Origin: Poindextera sp963706385
GTDB taxonomy: Bacteria > Pseudomonadota > Alphaproteobacteria > Caulobacterales > Caulobacteraceae
Length of the DNA: 64,000 bases
Assembly (NCBI GenBank): GCA_963706385.1
Contig: OY970153.1
Span: 2,480,001-2,544,000 of the forward strand
Direction: 5' to 3'
The notes beneath the pieces are model-generated. The model ran no database searches, had not been told where the DNA came from, and saw only the letters and a list, made by a program, of their open reading frames with translations. A program made the position numbers and the translations under genes. Of the stretch, positions 54,373 through 63,409 are shown piece by piece. Positions within the stretch are counted from its first letter, which is position 1. Every line of letters begins with the position of its first letter.

Positions 54373-55089
54373 ATGACCGCCGATCTTCGGGGGGTGACCG
54401 GACCCAATCCAACGATCGACGCCGCGAGCGCCAGACGTTTGCTCGGCATCCCGCCGGGCGCCACCGCAGAGGATCTGCGACGGGCATTCAACCGCGCGGT
54501 CAAGGCGGCCCATCCCGACCGTCCCGGCGGCGACGGCGAGCGGCTGCGACAGGTGATCGAGGCTTATCGACGGCTCGACGCGGCGGCGCCCGCGCCCAGC
54601 GCGCCGGCGCCCGAGGCCAGGGAGGAGACGGCGGCGCGGCTGGAGATCACCCCGGCCCAGGCCCTGGCCGGCGGCTGGACGCGGCTGCGGCTGGACGACG
54701 GGCGCGAGGCGTCGGTGCGGCTGCCCGCCGGCCTGCGCGCCGGCGATCTGGTGCGGATATCGGGCCGGACCTTTCGGGTCGCCATCGCCAACGGACCGGG
54801 GGCGGCCATCGCCGGAGACGATCTTCTGATGACCGCGCGCATCGATTTCGCGTTGATGATCGACGGCGGGCGTCTGGAGATCGAAACGCCGGCCGGGAAA
54901 GCCAGCGTCCGAATCTCGGCGGCCGATGTCGCGCGCGGTTTCGCTCGGCTGCCGGGGCTGGGCTTGCCGGCGCGCGGTGCGCGGGTCGCCGGGGACCTGT
55001 TGCTGCGGTTGAGGCCGGCGCCGGATTCGCGTGCGGAAACCTCCGTCCAGATCAAGCGGCGCCGGTTCGCGTCCGCCTGGGCCGCCTGA
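54373..55089 (+). CDS. DnaJ-like co-chaperone protein
   Basis: Protein of 238 residues. An N-terminal J domain with the HPD motif (AVKAAHPDRPGGD, near residues 39-51) stimulates Hsp70. After a Pro/Ala linker, residues about 95-220 resemble the DnaJ C-terminal substrate-binding beta domain (ITPAQALAGGWTRLRLDDG and LPGLGLPARG). It lacks the Gly/Phe and zinc regions. An ATG at 54373 follows a TTAA-N7-TTGA sequence of uncertain meaning. Confidence 0.85.
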   Translation: MTADLRGVTGPNPTIDAASARRLLGIPPGATAEDLRRAFNRAVKAAHPDRPGGDGERLRQVIEAYRRLDAAAPAPSAPAPEAREETAARLEITPAQALAGGWTRLRLDDGREASVRLPAGLRAGDLVRISGRTFRVAIANGPGAAIAGDDLLMTARIDFALMIDGGRLEIETPAGKASVRISAADVARGFARLPGLGLPARGARVAGDLLLRLRPAPDSRAETSVQIKRRRFASAWAA

Positions 55090-55129
55090 GGTTTGGCGCG
55101 GCCGCGCGGGTTCGGGTAGAAGGGCGCTC

Positions 55130-56266
55130 ATGTCGCACAACACCTTCGGCCGGTTGTTTCGCGTAACCACCTGGGGCGAGAGTCACGGGCCGGCGCTGGG
55201 CTGCGTGATCGACGGCTGCCCGCCGGGCCTGGCCCTGACCGAAGCCGACATCCAGGCCTTTCTCGACAAGCGCCGGCCGGGCGCCGGCCGGTTCGTCACC
55301 CAGCGCCAGGAGCCGGACCAGGTGCGCATCCTGTCCGGCGTGTTCGAGGACGAGCGCACGGGCGGACCCGTGACCACGGGCACGCCGATCTCGTTGATGA
55401 TCGAGAACGTCGACCAACGCTCGCGCGATTATTCCGAAATCGCCCATGCGTTTCGCCCTGGCCACGCCGACTTCGCCTACCTCAGCAAGTACGGCGTGCG
55501 TGACTATCGCGGCGGTGGGCGATCGTCCGCGCGGGAGACCGCCGCGCGGGTGGCCGCCGGCGCGGTGGCGCGCAAGGTGCTGGGCGAGGCGGTCACCATC
55601 CGCGCGGGCCTGGTGCAGATCGGATCGATTGCGATCGAACGCGACCGGTGGGACTGGGACGAGACCCAGAACAACCCCTTCTGGTCCCCCGATGCCGGCG
55701 TCGTCGAGGCCTGGGAGCGGCATCTGGAGGCGGCGCGCAAGGCCGGCTCGTCCACCGGCGCGGTGATCGAGGTCGAGGCCGCCGGCGCGCCCGCCGGCTG
55801 GGGCGCGCCGATCTACGGCAAGCTGGACGCCGAGATCGCCGCGGCGCTAATGTCGATCAACGCGGCCAAGGGGGTGGAGATCGGCGACGGCTTCGCGGCC
55901 GCCCGGCTGAGCGGCGAGGAGAACGCCGACGAGATGCGGATGGGCGATGAGGGCGCGCGGTTTCTGTCCAACCACGCCGGCGGCGTGCTAGGCGGCATCT
56001 CCACCGGCCAGCCGATCATCGCGCGGGTGGCGTTCAAGCCCACCTCCTCGATCCTGAGCCCCCGCCGCTCGATCGACGAGGCCGGCGCCGAGATCGAGCT
56101 GCGCACCAAGGGCCGCCACGATCCCTGCGTCGGCATCCGCGCCGCTCCGGTGGTCGAGGCCATGCTCGCCTGCGTGCTGGCCGACGCCATGCTGCGCCAT
56201 CGGGCCCAGACCGGCCACGTCGGCCCGCTCTGGACCGTTAAAGGTGAACCGGGTCGCGCATCATAA
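55130..56266 (+). CDS. aroC: chorismate synthase
   Basis: Protein of 378 residues from ATG 55130. GESHGPALGCVIDGCPPG, YRGGGRSSARETAARVAAGAVA and the FMN-region GGISTGQPI are family signatures. It carries out the last shikimate-pathway step. It follows the J-domain gene on the same strand by 40 bases. Confidence 0.97.
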   Translation: MSHNTFGRLFRVTTWGESHGPALGCVIDGCPPGLALTEADIQAFLDKRRPGAGRFVTQRQEPDQVRILSGVFEDERTGGPVTTGTPISLMIENVDQRSRDYSEIAHAFRPGHADFAYLSKYGVRDYRGGGRSSARETAARVAAGAVARKVLGEAVTIRAGLVQIGSIAIERDRWDWDETQNNPFWSPDAGVVEAWERHLEAARKAGSSTGAVIEVEAAGAPAGWGAPIYGKLDAEIAAALMSINAAKGVEIGDGFAAARLSGEENADEMRMGDEGARFLSNHAGGVLGGISTGQPIIARVAFKPTSSILSPRRSIDEAGAEIELRTKGRHDPCVGIRAAPVVEAMLACVLADAMLRHRAQTGHVGPLWTVKGEPGRAS

Positions 56267-56414
56267 ACCGCGAATTGCAAGTCGAACGCCGGCCTCGTGT
56301 TTTGAGTTGACCAGCGTCGGCGGCTAGGCCATGGCGAGGTCCGGCTCGCCGCGAAAACTGTTCGGCGCGTTCGGTTTTGTGTCCATGTGTTGAAACTGAT
56401 CCGGCGGGGCGCAC

Positions 56415-56930
56415 GTGCAGTTTGAGCGGCTGAACATCCTGTTGGTCGACGACAACCACCACATGCGGATGCTGTTGGCCGAGATCCTGCGCGCGATGGG
56501 GGTGCTCCAGGTATTCGAGGCGCCCGACGGGGCCGAGGCCCTGAAGATCCTGCGCGCCCGCAAGATCGACATCGTCATGACCGATCTGGAGATGCAGCCG
56601 CTGGACGGGCTGGATTTCGTGCGCAAGCTGCGCAATGGGCCCGACAGCCCCAGTCCGACGACGCCGGTGATCATGATCACCGGCCACTTCACCCCGCGCC
56701 GGGTGGCCGAGGCGCGCGACGCGGGGGTCAACGAATTCCTGTCCAAGCCGGTGACCGCGCGGGGGGTTCTGGATCGCCTCACCCGGGTGGTCGAAACCCC
56801 GCGCCCGTTCGTTCGCTCGGCCGACTACTTCGGCCCCGACCGACGCCGGCAAGCCAGTCCGAACTACAACGGCCCCCGCCGCCGCGCCGCCGACCGCGCC
56901 GGCGCCGGCCAGAGTTACGACCTGGACTAA
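56415..56930 (+). CDS. single-domain response regulator with basic tail
   Basis: Protein of 171 residues from GTG 56415. The receiver has D12/D13, phosphoacceptor D57 in VMTDLEM and K111 in LSKPV. After the domain (about residue 128) comes a short basic tail (FGPDRRRQASPNYNGPRRRAADR) with no DNA-binding fold, as in alphaproteobacterial stand-alone regulators that act on protein partners. No kinase gene is adjacent. Confidence 0.88.
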   Translation: MQFERLNILLVDDNHHMRMLLAEILRAMGVLQVFEAPDGAEALKILRARKIDIVMTDLEMQPLDGLDFVRKLRNGPDSPSPTTPVIMITGHFTPRRVAEARDAGVNEFLSKPVTARGVLDRLTRVVETPRPFVRSADYFGPDRRRQASPNYNGPRRRAADRAGAGQSYDLD

Positions 56931-56937
56931 CCCACCC

Positions 56938-57309
56938 TCAAAGCTCCAGGGCGCAGCGCTCGCCGACGGTCGGGCGCGAGACCACGATCCGCGACAGGCC
57001 GGGAAAGCGCGGTTTCAGCCGTCCGGCGAAGTGCAGGCACAGGTGTTCCAGCGTCGGGGTCTCCAGACCGGGATGCTCGTTGAGCAGGCCATGGTCCAGC
57101 TCGCCGGCCAGCGTCTTCAGCGCCGCCTCCAGAGCGGCGAAATCCTCGACCCAGCCGGTCTCCGCGCCGGCCGGGCCGCGCACGCTGGCCTCGACGCGGA
57201 ACGAATGGCCGTGCAGGCGGCGATAGCGGCCGTCGACCTCGGGATGGGTCATGTGGTGGGCCGCATCGAAGCTTGCGGCCTTGGTGATCTCGAAAATCGC
57301 GTCGGTCAT
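56938..57309 (-). CDS. queD: 6-carboxytetrahydropterin synthase QueD
   Basis: Protein of 123 residues from ATG 57309; TTG/ATG upstream at 57333 also open. Zinc-binding His residues are in FDAAHH and LHGHSFRVEASV, and the catalytic region includes DFAALEAALKTLAGELDHGLLNE and TPTLEHLCLHFAG. Makes carboxytetrahydropterin on the route to preQ0 and queuosine. Next in the run to queE and queC. Confidence 0.94.
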   Translation of the reverse strand: MTDAIFEITKAASFDAAHHMTHPEVDGRYRRLHGHSFRVEASVRGPAGAETGWVEDFAALEAALKTLAGELDHGLLNEHPGLETPTLEHLCLHFAGRLKPRFPGLSRIVVSRPTVGERCALEL

Positions 57310-57329
57310 GGTCGTTCGGGGGGAGGCGC

Positions 57330-57962
57330 TCACGGAAGGCCGAGGTACTTATGGGTTTGCACGCTCAAACGCCAGCGGGGATGCGCCAGGCAATAAGCCA
57401 CGGCCGCCTGGGTGTTGGCCCGCAGCGCCGGCCCGTCCATCGGCTGCAGATAGAGGCGCTCGAACGCCATCGCCTCGAACCGCGCCGGGTCGACGCCGTC
57501 TTGCGGATAGACCAGCTTCAACTCCTGGCCCTCGGTCTGGGCCAGCGGCGCATCGGCCTTGGGGCTGACGCAGATCCAGTCGATCCCCGCCGGCGCGGCG
57601 ATGGCGCCGTTGGTCTCCACCGCGACCTCGAAGCCCCTGGCGCGCAGGGCCGCGATCAGCGGCGCGTCCAACTGCAGCAGCGGCTCGCCGCCGGTGCAGA
57701 CCACCAGCCGTCCCTCGGGCGATCCGCGCCAGCACCCCTCCACCGCCTCCGCCAGGGCCTCGGGCGTTGCGAAGCGGCCGCCGCCTTCGCCGTCCGTGCC
57801 AACGAAATCGGTGTCGCAGAAGCGGCAGACGGCGCCGGCGCGATCCTGCTCGCGCCCGCTCCACAGATTGCAGCCGGCGAAGCGGCAGAACACCGCCGCG
57901 CGGCCGGCCTGTCCGCCCTCGCCCTGCAGGGTGAGGAAGATCTCCTTGACCGCATAGCTCAT
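57330..57962 (-). CDS. queE: 7-carboxy-7-deazaguanine synthase QueE
   Basis: Protein of 210 residues from ATG 57962, overlapping the queC stop (ATGA). Radical SAM Cys residues are in FCRFAGCNLWSG and VCRFCDTDF, with the long spacing between the first and last pair that is characteristic of QueE. TGGEPLLQLD is the GGEP SAM-binding motif. It converts carboxytetrahydropterin to carboxydeazaguanine. Confidence 0.95.
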   Translation of the reverse strand: MSYAVKEIFLTLQGEGGQAGRAAVFCRFAGCNLWSGREQDRAGAVCRFCDTDFVGTDGEGGGRFATPEALAEAVEGCWRGSPEGRLVVCTGGEPLLQLDAPLIAALRARGFEVAVETNGAIAAPAGIDWICVSPKADAPLAQTEGQELKLVYPQDGVDPARFEAMAFERLYLQPMDGPALRANTQAAVAYCLAHPRWRLSVQTHKYLGLP

Positions 57963-58690
57963 GGCTTCAGCGCCGGGGCGCCGGCCGCGGTCCACTCGGC
58001 CCAGCCGCGCGCGCGCAGCGCGCACGCCGGACAGGCCCCGCAGCCCTTGCCCCAGTCATGCGCCGTGCGATCGCCCAGATAGCAGGTGTGGCTGTCCTCG
58101 AGCGTGATCGTCACCAGCGCCTCGCCGCCCAGCCCCTTGGCCAGGGCCCAGGTCTGCGCCTTGGTCAGCCGCATCAGCGGCGTCTCGATGCGGAAATTCC
58201 GTTCCATGCCCAGGTTCAGCGCCGTCTGCATCGCATCGAGGGTGTCGCGCCGGCAGTCGGGATAGCCGGAATAGTCGGTCTCGCACATGCCGCCGACCAG
58301 CGCGTTCAGCCCCCGCCGGTCGGCCAGGGCCGCGGCATGGGCCAGGAACACCAGGTTGCGGCCGGGCACGAAGGTCGACGGCAGGCCGCGTTCGGTGACC
58401 TCGATGGCCCGCTCGGCGGTCAGGGCGCTCTCGCCGATCTTGCCGAACGCGCGCAGGTCGAGCCGGTGGTCCGCGCCGAGCCGGGCGCTCCAGGCGGGGA
58501 ACCGGCGGGCGATCGCGCGCCGCACCGCCCGTCGCGCCGTCAGCTCGATGCGATGGCGTTGACCATAGTCGAAACCCACCGTCTCGACCCGCTCATAGCG
58601 CTCGAGCGCCCAGGCCAGGCAAACGGTGGAGTCCTGGCCGCCGGAAAACAGCACCAGGGCGGCTTGGTCGCCAGTCATGGGCTCGGACAT
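57959..58690 (-). CDS. queC: 7-cyano-7-deazaguanine synthase QueC
   Basis: Protein of 243 residues. The ATP loop LFSGGQDSTVCLAWAL starts the PP-loop fold and the zinc Cys set is in CYLGDRTAHDWGKGCGACPACALR. It makes preQ0 from carboxydeazaguanine. queC-queE-queD run on the minus strand as one operon with overlapping ends. I see no preQ1 riboswitch in front. Confidence 0.95.
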   Translation of the reverse strand: MSEPMTGDQAALVLFSGGQDSTVCLAWALERYERVETVGFDYGQRHRIELTARRAVRRAIARRFPAWSARLGADHRLDLRAFGKIGESALTAERAIEVTERGLPSTFVPGRNLVFLAHAAALADRRGLNALVGGMCETDYSGYPDCRRDTLDAMQTALNLGMERNFRIETPLMRLTKAQTWALAKGLGGEALVTITLEDSHTCYLGDRTAHDWGKGCGACPACALRARGWAEWTAAGAPALKP

Positions 58691-58891
58691 CGATCACCAG
58701 GCGCCGACGGAAAGGAGCGCGGCCGCTTCGGCGCGCCGCCGCGCCGGACTTACTACACCATCCGTCCGGCGGCCTGAACCGTCCGGCGCGTCCGCGGACC
58801 GCGGCGATATGCTCGCGATGATATCGCCTGTGCTGTGAACGGCGATCTCGTCCGGCGCGTCGATCCTCATTAATCAGAATCGAACGCCGGA

Positions 58892-58906
58892 TTAACGCGT
58901 TCTAAA
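58892..58906. promoter_or_regulatory. CtrA-like box before the hybrid kinase gene
   Basis: TTAA, seven bases, TAAA, one mismatch from TTAA-N7-TTAA, 46 bases before the start at 58952. Single boxes of this quality can arise by chance, although GC-rich sequence makes that less likely. Confidence 0.3.
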
Positions 58907-58951
58907 TTGAAATGCGTGCAGGTTGAACCTCCAACAGCGCCGCGTTCCAGA

Positions 58952-60424
58952 ATGCCCAGCCTTTCCCGTCTGATCGAACACCCTGATCCGATCGGTCCCA
59001 CGAGCCTGTGCGGGGCGGTGCTGGACCGCTTCCGCGAGCATCCCGAGTGGGACTTGATCGCGGTGGTCGAGGCCAGCCGTCCCAAGGGCGTGATCGCTCG
59101 CGGCGGCGTGCGGTCCGACGATAGGCGACGCACCGTCGCCGACGTCATGAGCCGCGCCCTGACCACGGGGCCGGACACCAGCGTGGACGAGGCCTGCGCC
59201 CTCATTCTGGCCCATGCCGAGCCGGCCGCGGGCCTGGTGGTGATGGACGGCGCCCGCTACCTCGGCGTGGTCCCGGCCCGCGCCCTGTTCCGATTGAAAT
59301 GCGACGCCGGGCCGGCGCTCGAGGATAGCCGCCGCTTCGCCGAGCTGATCGGCGGCGCGCTTCGCGCCCCGCTGAGCGGCATGCTGGCGGTGGCTGAAAT
59401 GTTGCGGCGCCAGCCCTTGTCGGTCGATGCCGAGTCGTTTGTCGGAACCATCGTCGAGTCGTGCCAGGCCATGGCCGCGACCCTGGACGATGCGCTGAGC
59501 CTATCGCGCGCCGAGGGCGGCGAGCCGACGCTCGATCTGCGGCCGCTGCGGCTGCGCGAACTGATGGATGGTGTCCACGACCGCTGGCAGGCCCGCGCCG
59601 CTCAGGAACGGGTGGTCCTGGCGGTGGCCTATGACGGCGAGCCGGACCTGACGGCGGAAATCGACGCCGCCCGCCTGGAGCAGGTGTTCGACGGCCTGAT
59701 TGGCGCGGCCCTCGGCCTCGCCCGCAGCGGCGCCATCGAGGCCAGCCTGCACGCCCGACGCGGCGGCGATGGCCTGCGCCTGACCGGCCGCGTGCGCGAC
59801 ACCGGCGGCGGGCTGTCGGCCGCGCGGTTGAGCCAGGTGTTCGACGGCGGCGCCGTCGCGCCCAGCGGTCTGGGTCTGGCGCTCTGCCGCCAGATCGTCG
59901 AGCGGATGGGCGGCGAGATTCGCGCCGAGGCCAACGCCGGCGCCGGCGCCACCATCGTGTTTGAATTCCCCGCCCGCGAGGTGGCCGCGACCGTCGAACC
60001 GGCCCGGGGCGGCGCCAATACGATCAAGCGTCCGGCCCATGTGCTGGTGGTCGACGACAACGCCACCAACCGAATGGTGGCCGAAGCCTTGTGCGAGATG
60101 TTCGGCTGCACCTCGGAATGTGTCGAGGATGGGCTGGAGGCGCTGGAGGCCGCGCGCACCGGTCGGTTCGACCTGATCTTGATGGACATCCGCATGCCGC
60201 GCATGGATGGGGTCGAAGCCACGCGGGCCATCCGCGCCCTACCGGGCGCGCCGGGGGCCGTGCCGATCGTCGCCCTGACCGCCAACGTCGATCCCGCGGA
60301 CGCCAAGAACTACATCGCCAGCGGCATGCACAGCGTGGTCGAAAAGCCGATCAAGCCGGACCGCCTGCTGCAGGCGATGAACGCCGCCCTGCCCGACACC
60401 GCCGGCCGCGCCGCCGCGGCCTGA
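58952..60424 (+). CDS. CBS-domain hybrid sensor protein with degenerate kinase core
   Basis: Protein of 490 residues from ATG 58952 (TTG 58907 also in frame). Order: a CBS pair (about residues 20-115, VADVMSRALTTGPDTSVDEA and YLGVVPARALFRL), a HisKA-like helix hairpin, an HATPase_c domain and a receiver with phosphoacceptor near D412 (FDLILMDIRMP). In the H box, RFAELIGGALRAPL aligns with FLANMSHEIRTPL, so the phosphorylated His is Gly (near G135). The N-box Asn is also replaced (GLIGAA), while the G1 (RDTGGGLS) and G2 (GLGLALCRQIVERMGG) motifs remain. It is probably a pseudokinase that binds ATP or partners. Confidence 0.82.
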   Translation: MPSLSRLIEHPDPIGPTSLCGAVLDRFREHPEWDLIAVVEASRPKGVIARGGVRSDDRRRTVADVMSRALTTGPDTSVDEACALILAHAEPAAGLVVMDGARYLGVVPARALFRLKCDAGPALEDSRRFAELIGGALRAPLSGMLAVAEMLRRQPLSVDAESFVGTIVESCQAMAATLDDALSLSRAEGGEPTLDLRPLRLRELMDGVHDRWQARAAQERVVLAVAYDGEPDLTAEIDAARLEQVFDGLIGAALGLARSGAIEASLHARRGGDGLRLTGRVRDTGGGLSAARLSQVFDGGAVAPSGLGLALCRQIVERMGGEIRAEANAGAGATIVFEFPAREVAATVEPARGGANTIKRPAHVLVVDDNATNRMVAEALCEMFGCTSECVEDGLEALEAARTGRFDLILMDIRMPRMDGVEATRAIRALPGAPGAVPIVALTANVDPADAKNYIASGMHSVVEKPIKPDRLLQAMNAALPDTAGRAAAA

Positions 60425-60473
60425 CTCAAGGAGAGGCCATTTCCGGTCGAAGCAGCCTAGCGGTTGATGAGGC

Positions 60474-60923
60474 TTACGCCCCGTAGACGATGGTGATGGT
60501 TTCGGCGACGCAGGCGGGGCGTTCCTCGCCTTCGATCTCGATGGTGCATTCGTTCTTGAGCTGCAGGCCGCCGGCCTTGGGCTCGGCGCCGATCAGCTTC
60601 TGGCGCAGGCGCACCCGCTTGCCGACCCGCACCATGTTGGTGAAGCGGATCTTGTCCGAGCCGTAGTTGATGCCGCGGATGACTCCCTTGATGTTGAGCA
60701 TGCCCGCGCTCAGGAACGGGATCAGCGACAGGGTCAGATAGCCGTGGGCGATCGGCCCGCCCATCTCGCGGTTGGCGCGTTCGACGTCGACATGGATCCA
60801 CTGGTGGTCGCCGGTCGCCTCGGCGAACTGGTTGACCCGCTCCTGGGTGATCTGCAGCCAGTCGGAGACGCCGGTCTCCTGACCGACCAAGCTGGCCACG
60901 TCCTTGAAGTCCACTGTCGGCAT
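60474..60923 (-). CDS. MaoC-family (R)-enoyl-CoA hydratase
   Basis: Protein of 149 residues. The hot-dog-fold hydratase motif is complete: FAEATGDHQWIHVDVERA with catalytic Asp and His, and GPIAHGYLTLSLIPFL. It hydrates trans-enoyl-CoA to (R)-3-hydroxyacyl-CoA. It is divergent from the crotonase gene at 61129. Confidence 0.92.
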   Translation of the reverse strand: MPTVDFKDVASLVGQETGVSDWLQITQERVNQFAEATGDHQWIHVDVERANREMGGPIAHGYLTLSLIPFLSAGMLNIKGVIRGINYGSDKIRFTNMVRVGKRVRLRQKLIGAEPKAGGLQLKNECTIEIEGEERPACVAETITIVYGA

Positions 60924-61128
60924 CGTTCGATCTCCAGTCTAAACGGGCGTTTGATGGCGCCTTAGCCGACGGGACGCAAGCCGCGTCCACGATGACCGCG
61001 CCCGGCCTATCGCTGTCGTTTCGAGATGTGCTATCGCCGGCCCCGGTCGCGAAGGCGATGCGCGCACCCGGTTCGGCGAGGGGCCCGTCGCGTCGCCGCG
61101 ACCCAACAAGGGCCCAGGGAGCGCACGG

Positions 61129-62010
61129 ATGACCAACCCCACCTACGAGACCATCCTGTTGGACGTCGAGGACGGGATCGCGACGATCACCCTCAATCGT
61201 CCGGACAAGCTGAACGCCTTCACCGGCCAGATGATGTCGGAGATGATCGCGGCCTTCGACCGGACCGACGCGGATGACGCCGTCAAGGCGGTGATCGTCA
61301 CCGGCGCCGGTCGGGCCTTCTGCGCCGGAGCCGACCTGTCAGCCGGGGCCAAGACCTTCGACTATGACGCGCGAGCCGGCGAGGGCGCCGGCGAAAAGGT
61401 CGAGGACATACACCGCGACGGCGGCGGCCTGCTCACCTTGCGCATCTATCAGAGCCTCAAGCCGGTGATCGCGGCGGTGAACGGGCCGGCGGTCGGGATT
61501 GGGGTGACCATGCAGCTGGCGATGGATATCCGCATGGCCTCTGAGGCGGCCCGCTTCGGCTTCGTCTTCGCCCGTCGCGGCATCGCGCCCGAAGCCTGCT
61601 CCTCGTTCTTCCTGCCGCGCGTGGTCGGCATCTCGACGGCGCTGGAGTGGTGCTATTCGGGGCGCGTCTTTCCGGCCTCCGAGGCGCATGAGCGCGGCCT
61701 GGTGCGCTCGCTGCACGCAGCCGACGAGCTTCTGCCCGCGGCCCGGGCGCTGGCCCGCGACATCGCCGACAACACCGCGCCGGTCTCGGTCAGCCTGGTG
61801 CGTCAGCTGATGTGGCGCGGCCTGTCCGCCAGCCATCCGATGGAGGCCCACCGCGCCGACAGCCGGGCGATCCAGGCCCGCGGCCGCGCGGCCGACGCGC
61901 GCGAAGGCGTCAGCGCCTTTCTCGAAAAACGCCCACCCCACTATCCGGACAAGGTGTCCAGCGACCTACCCGATATCTGGCCCTATTGGACCGACCCCGA
62001 GTTCAAGTAG
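61129..62010 (+). CDS. crotonase-family enoyl-CoA hydratase
   Basis: Protein of 293 residues. IATITLNRPDKLNAFTGQMMSEMI and VTGAGRAFCAGADLSAGAKT carry the first oxyanion segment, KPVIAAVNGPAVGIGVTMQLAMDIRMAS the second, and the Glu-bearing FVFARRGIAPEACSSFFLPRVVG the catalytic helix. It acts on acyl-CoA in fatty acid breakdown. GGGAGC precedes ATG 61129. Confidence 0.92.
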   Translation: MTNPTYETILLDVEDGIATITLNRPDKLNAFTGQMMSEMIAAFDRTDADDAVKAVIVTGAGRAFCAGADLSAGAKTFDYDARAGEGAGEKVEDIHRDGGGLLTLRIYQSLKPVIAAVNGPAVGIGVTMQLAMDIRMASEAARFGFVFARRGIAPEACSSFFLPRVVGISTALEWCYSGRVFPASEAHERGLVRSLHAADELLPAARALARDIADNTAPVSVSLVRQLMWRGLSASHPMEAHRADSRAIQARGRAADAREGVSAFLEKRPPHYPDKVSSDLPDIWPYWTDPEFK

Positions 62011-62030
62011 GGGCGGCGAGGCGGAAATCG

Positions 62031-62045
62031 TAAACGCGGGGTTAA
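62031..62045. promoter_or_regulatory. CtrA-like box before the DUF2336 gene
   Basis: TAAA, seven bases, TTAA, one mismatch from the CtrA consensus, 17 bases before the start at 62062. It may be a repressor-type position if real. Confidence 0.3.
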
Positions 62046-62061
62046 CCCGCTCGCGGCCAAG

Positions 62062-63291
62062 ATGGGCTTTCAGCATCACGCCGGTCCGATGAGCCAAGCC
62101 GCGCCCCATTCCGCCTCCCCCGCCGCCGAGCCGGCGCCGCCCAGCGTCTCAAAGGCGCGGAGGGCGCTGCTCAAGCGTCTGGCCGATCTGGTCTGCCTGC
62201 CCTCCAGCCGGGTCAACGCCTTCGAACGGGCGATAACCGCCGACATCCTGGTCGAGATGCTGCGCGAGGCCGAAGTCGACGAGCGGGCCCGCGTCGCCCA
62301 CCGCCTGGCCGTGCTGACCGAACCGCCGCCGGTGCTCGCCCGGCTGCTGCTGCGCGACGTCATCCAGGTCTCGCGCGACTTTCTGGAGAACTGCCCCTCG
62401 CTCAGCGACACCGACCTGGTGGACTGCGCGCGCCACGCCAGCCCGGAGCACCGGCGGTTGATCGCCCATCGTCGCGTGGTGTCGGACGTGGTCAGCGAGG
62501 CGCTGGTCGAGGCGATGGAGATCCCGGTGATCGAGGCGCTGCTGCGCAACGACCAGGCGCGGCTGTCGGGCGATTCCGTCGAGGCCCTGGTCGCGGCGAC
62601 CCGCGAGCACCCCCGCCTGATCCGGCTGCTGCTGCATCGGCGCGAGTTGCGCCCATCGCACGCTTATGTCCTGTTCTGGTGGGCCGACGCCGATGCGCGC
62701 CGCGCGATCCTCCAACGCTTCGCCGTCTCGCGCGAGGTGCTGCAGGAGGCGGCCGGCGACGTGTTTCCCATGGCCGCGCGCGAGAACTGGGCCGATCCCC
62801 TGTCGCGCAAGGCCCTGCAGTTCATCGAACGACGCCAGCGCAACCGTGAGGCGCTCGCCAAGAGTCCCTACGCCAGTCTGGACGACGCCATCCTCGCCGC
62901 GGAAGGCGGAATGACCCGCGAACTGGCCGAGGAGATCGCCTATCTGGCGGGCCTGAAGCCGGTCACCGGGGCCAAGATATTCAATGATCCCGGCGGCGAG
63001 CCGCTCGCCATCCTGTGCAAGGCCACCGGCCTGCCCAAGAGCGCGCTGCGCTCGCTGTGGCGCGGCCTGGAGCGGCGCGAGACCGATTCATCCAACGCGG
63101 TGTGGCCGGCTTTCGAGCGGGTGTTGATCACCTATGACATGATCGCCGTCGATCGCGCCCAGACGGTGCTGCGATACTGGAACTGGTCCTTGTCCTGGAC
63201 CCCGACGCCGGATTCGCCGCGGGCGGTCAGCGAGGGCGACGAGCGCGGACTCGACGCGTTTTCCCCGCTCCAGCGGCCGGCGCTCGGTTGA
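62062..63291 (+). CDS. DUF2336-domain protein
   Basis: Protein of 409 residues, all-helical with HEAT-like repeated units (LADLVCLPSSRVNAFERAITADILVEML, RLLLRDVIQVSRDFLENC, LVAATREHPRLIRLLLHRRE). The start AFERAITADILVEMLREAEVDERARVAHRLA is the DUF2336 signature, common in Alphaproteobacteria. Function is not known. The start could also be ATG 62089. Confidence 0.82.
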   Translation: MGFQHHAGPMSQAAPHSASPAAEPAPPSVSKARRALLKRLADLVCLPSSRVNAFERAITADILVEMLREAEVDERARVAHRLAVLTEPPPVLARLLLRDVIQVSRDFLENCPSLSDTDLVDCARHASPEHRRLIAHRRVVSDVVSEALVEAMEIPVIEALLRNDQARLSGDSVEALVAATREHPRLIRLLLHRRELRPSHAYVLFWWADADARRAILQRFAVSREVLQEAAGDVFPMAARENWADPLSRKALQFIERRQRNREALAKSPYASLDDAILAAEGGMTRELAEEIAYLAGLKPVTGAKIFNDPGGEPLAILCKATGLPKSALRSLWRGLERRETDSSNAVWPAFERVLITYDMIAVDRAQTVLRYWNWSLSWTPTPDSPRAVSEGDERGLDAFSPLQRPALG

Positions 63292-63357
63292 GTTCGTCGA
63301 ATCGCCCTCCCGCCGCCGGGCTTGACGGGGCGTTTTCGCTTGCCAGGGATTTCTCGG

Positions 63358-63372
63358 TTAAGCGATAGTGAA
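63358..63372. promoter_or_regulatory. weak CtrA-like box before the PAS gene
   Basis: TTAA, seven bases, TGAA, one mismatch from the consensus, about 37 bases before ATG 63410. It lies in an AT-richer stretch that is the only plausible promoter region for the gene. Confidence 0.25.
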
Positions 63373-63409
63373 TCATTGTGATTCCAATCGCTTGTTAAGG
63401 AATCCGTCG

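Noticed and set aside
58691..58951. possible preQ1 riboswitch before queC
   Set aside because: No preQ1 aptamer hallmarks (C-rich loop with A-rich tail) are seen on the minus strand leader.
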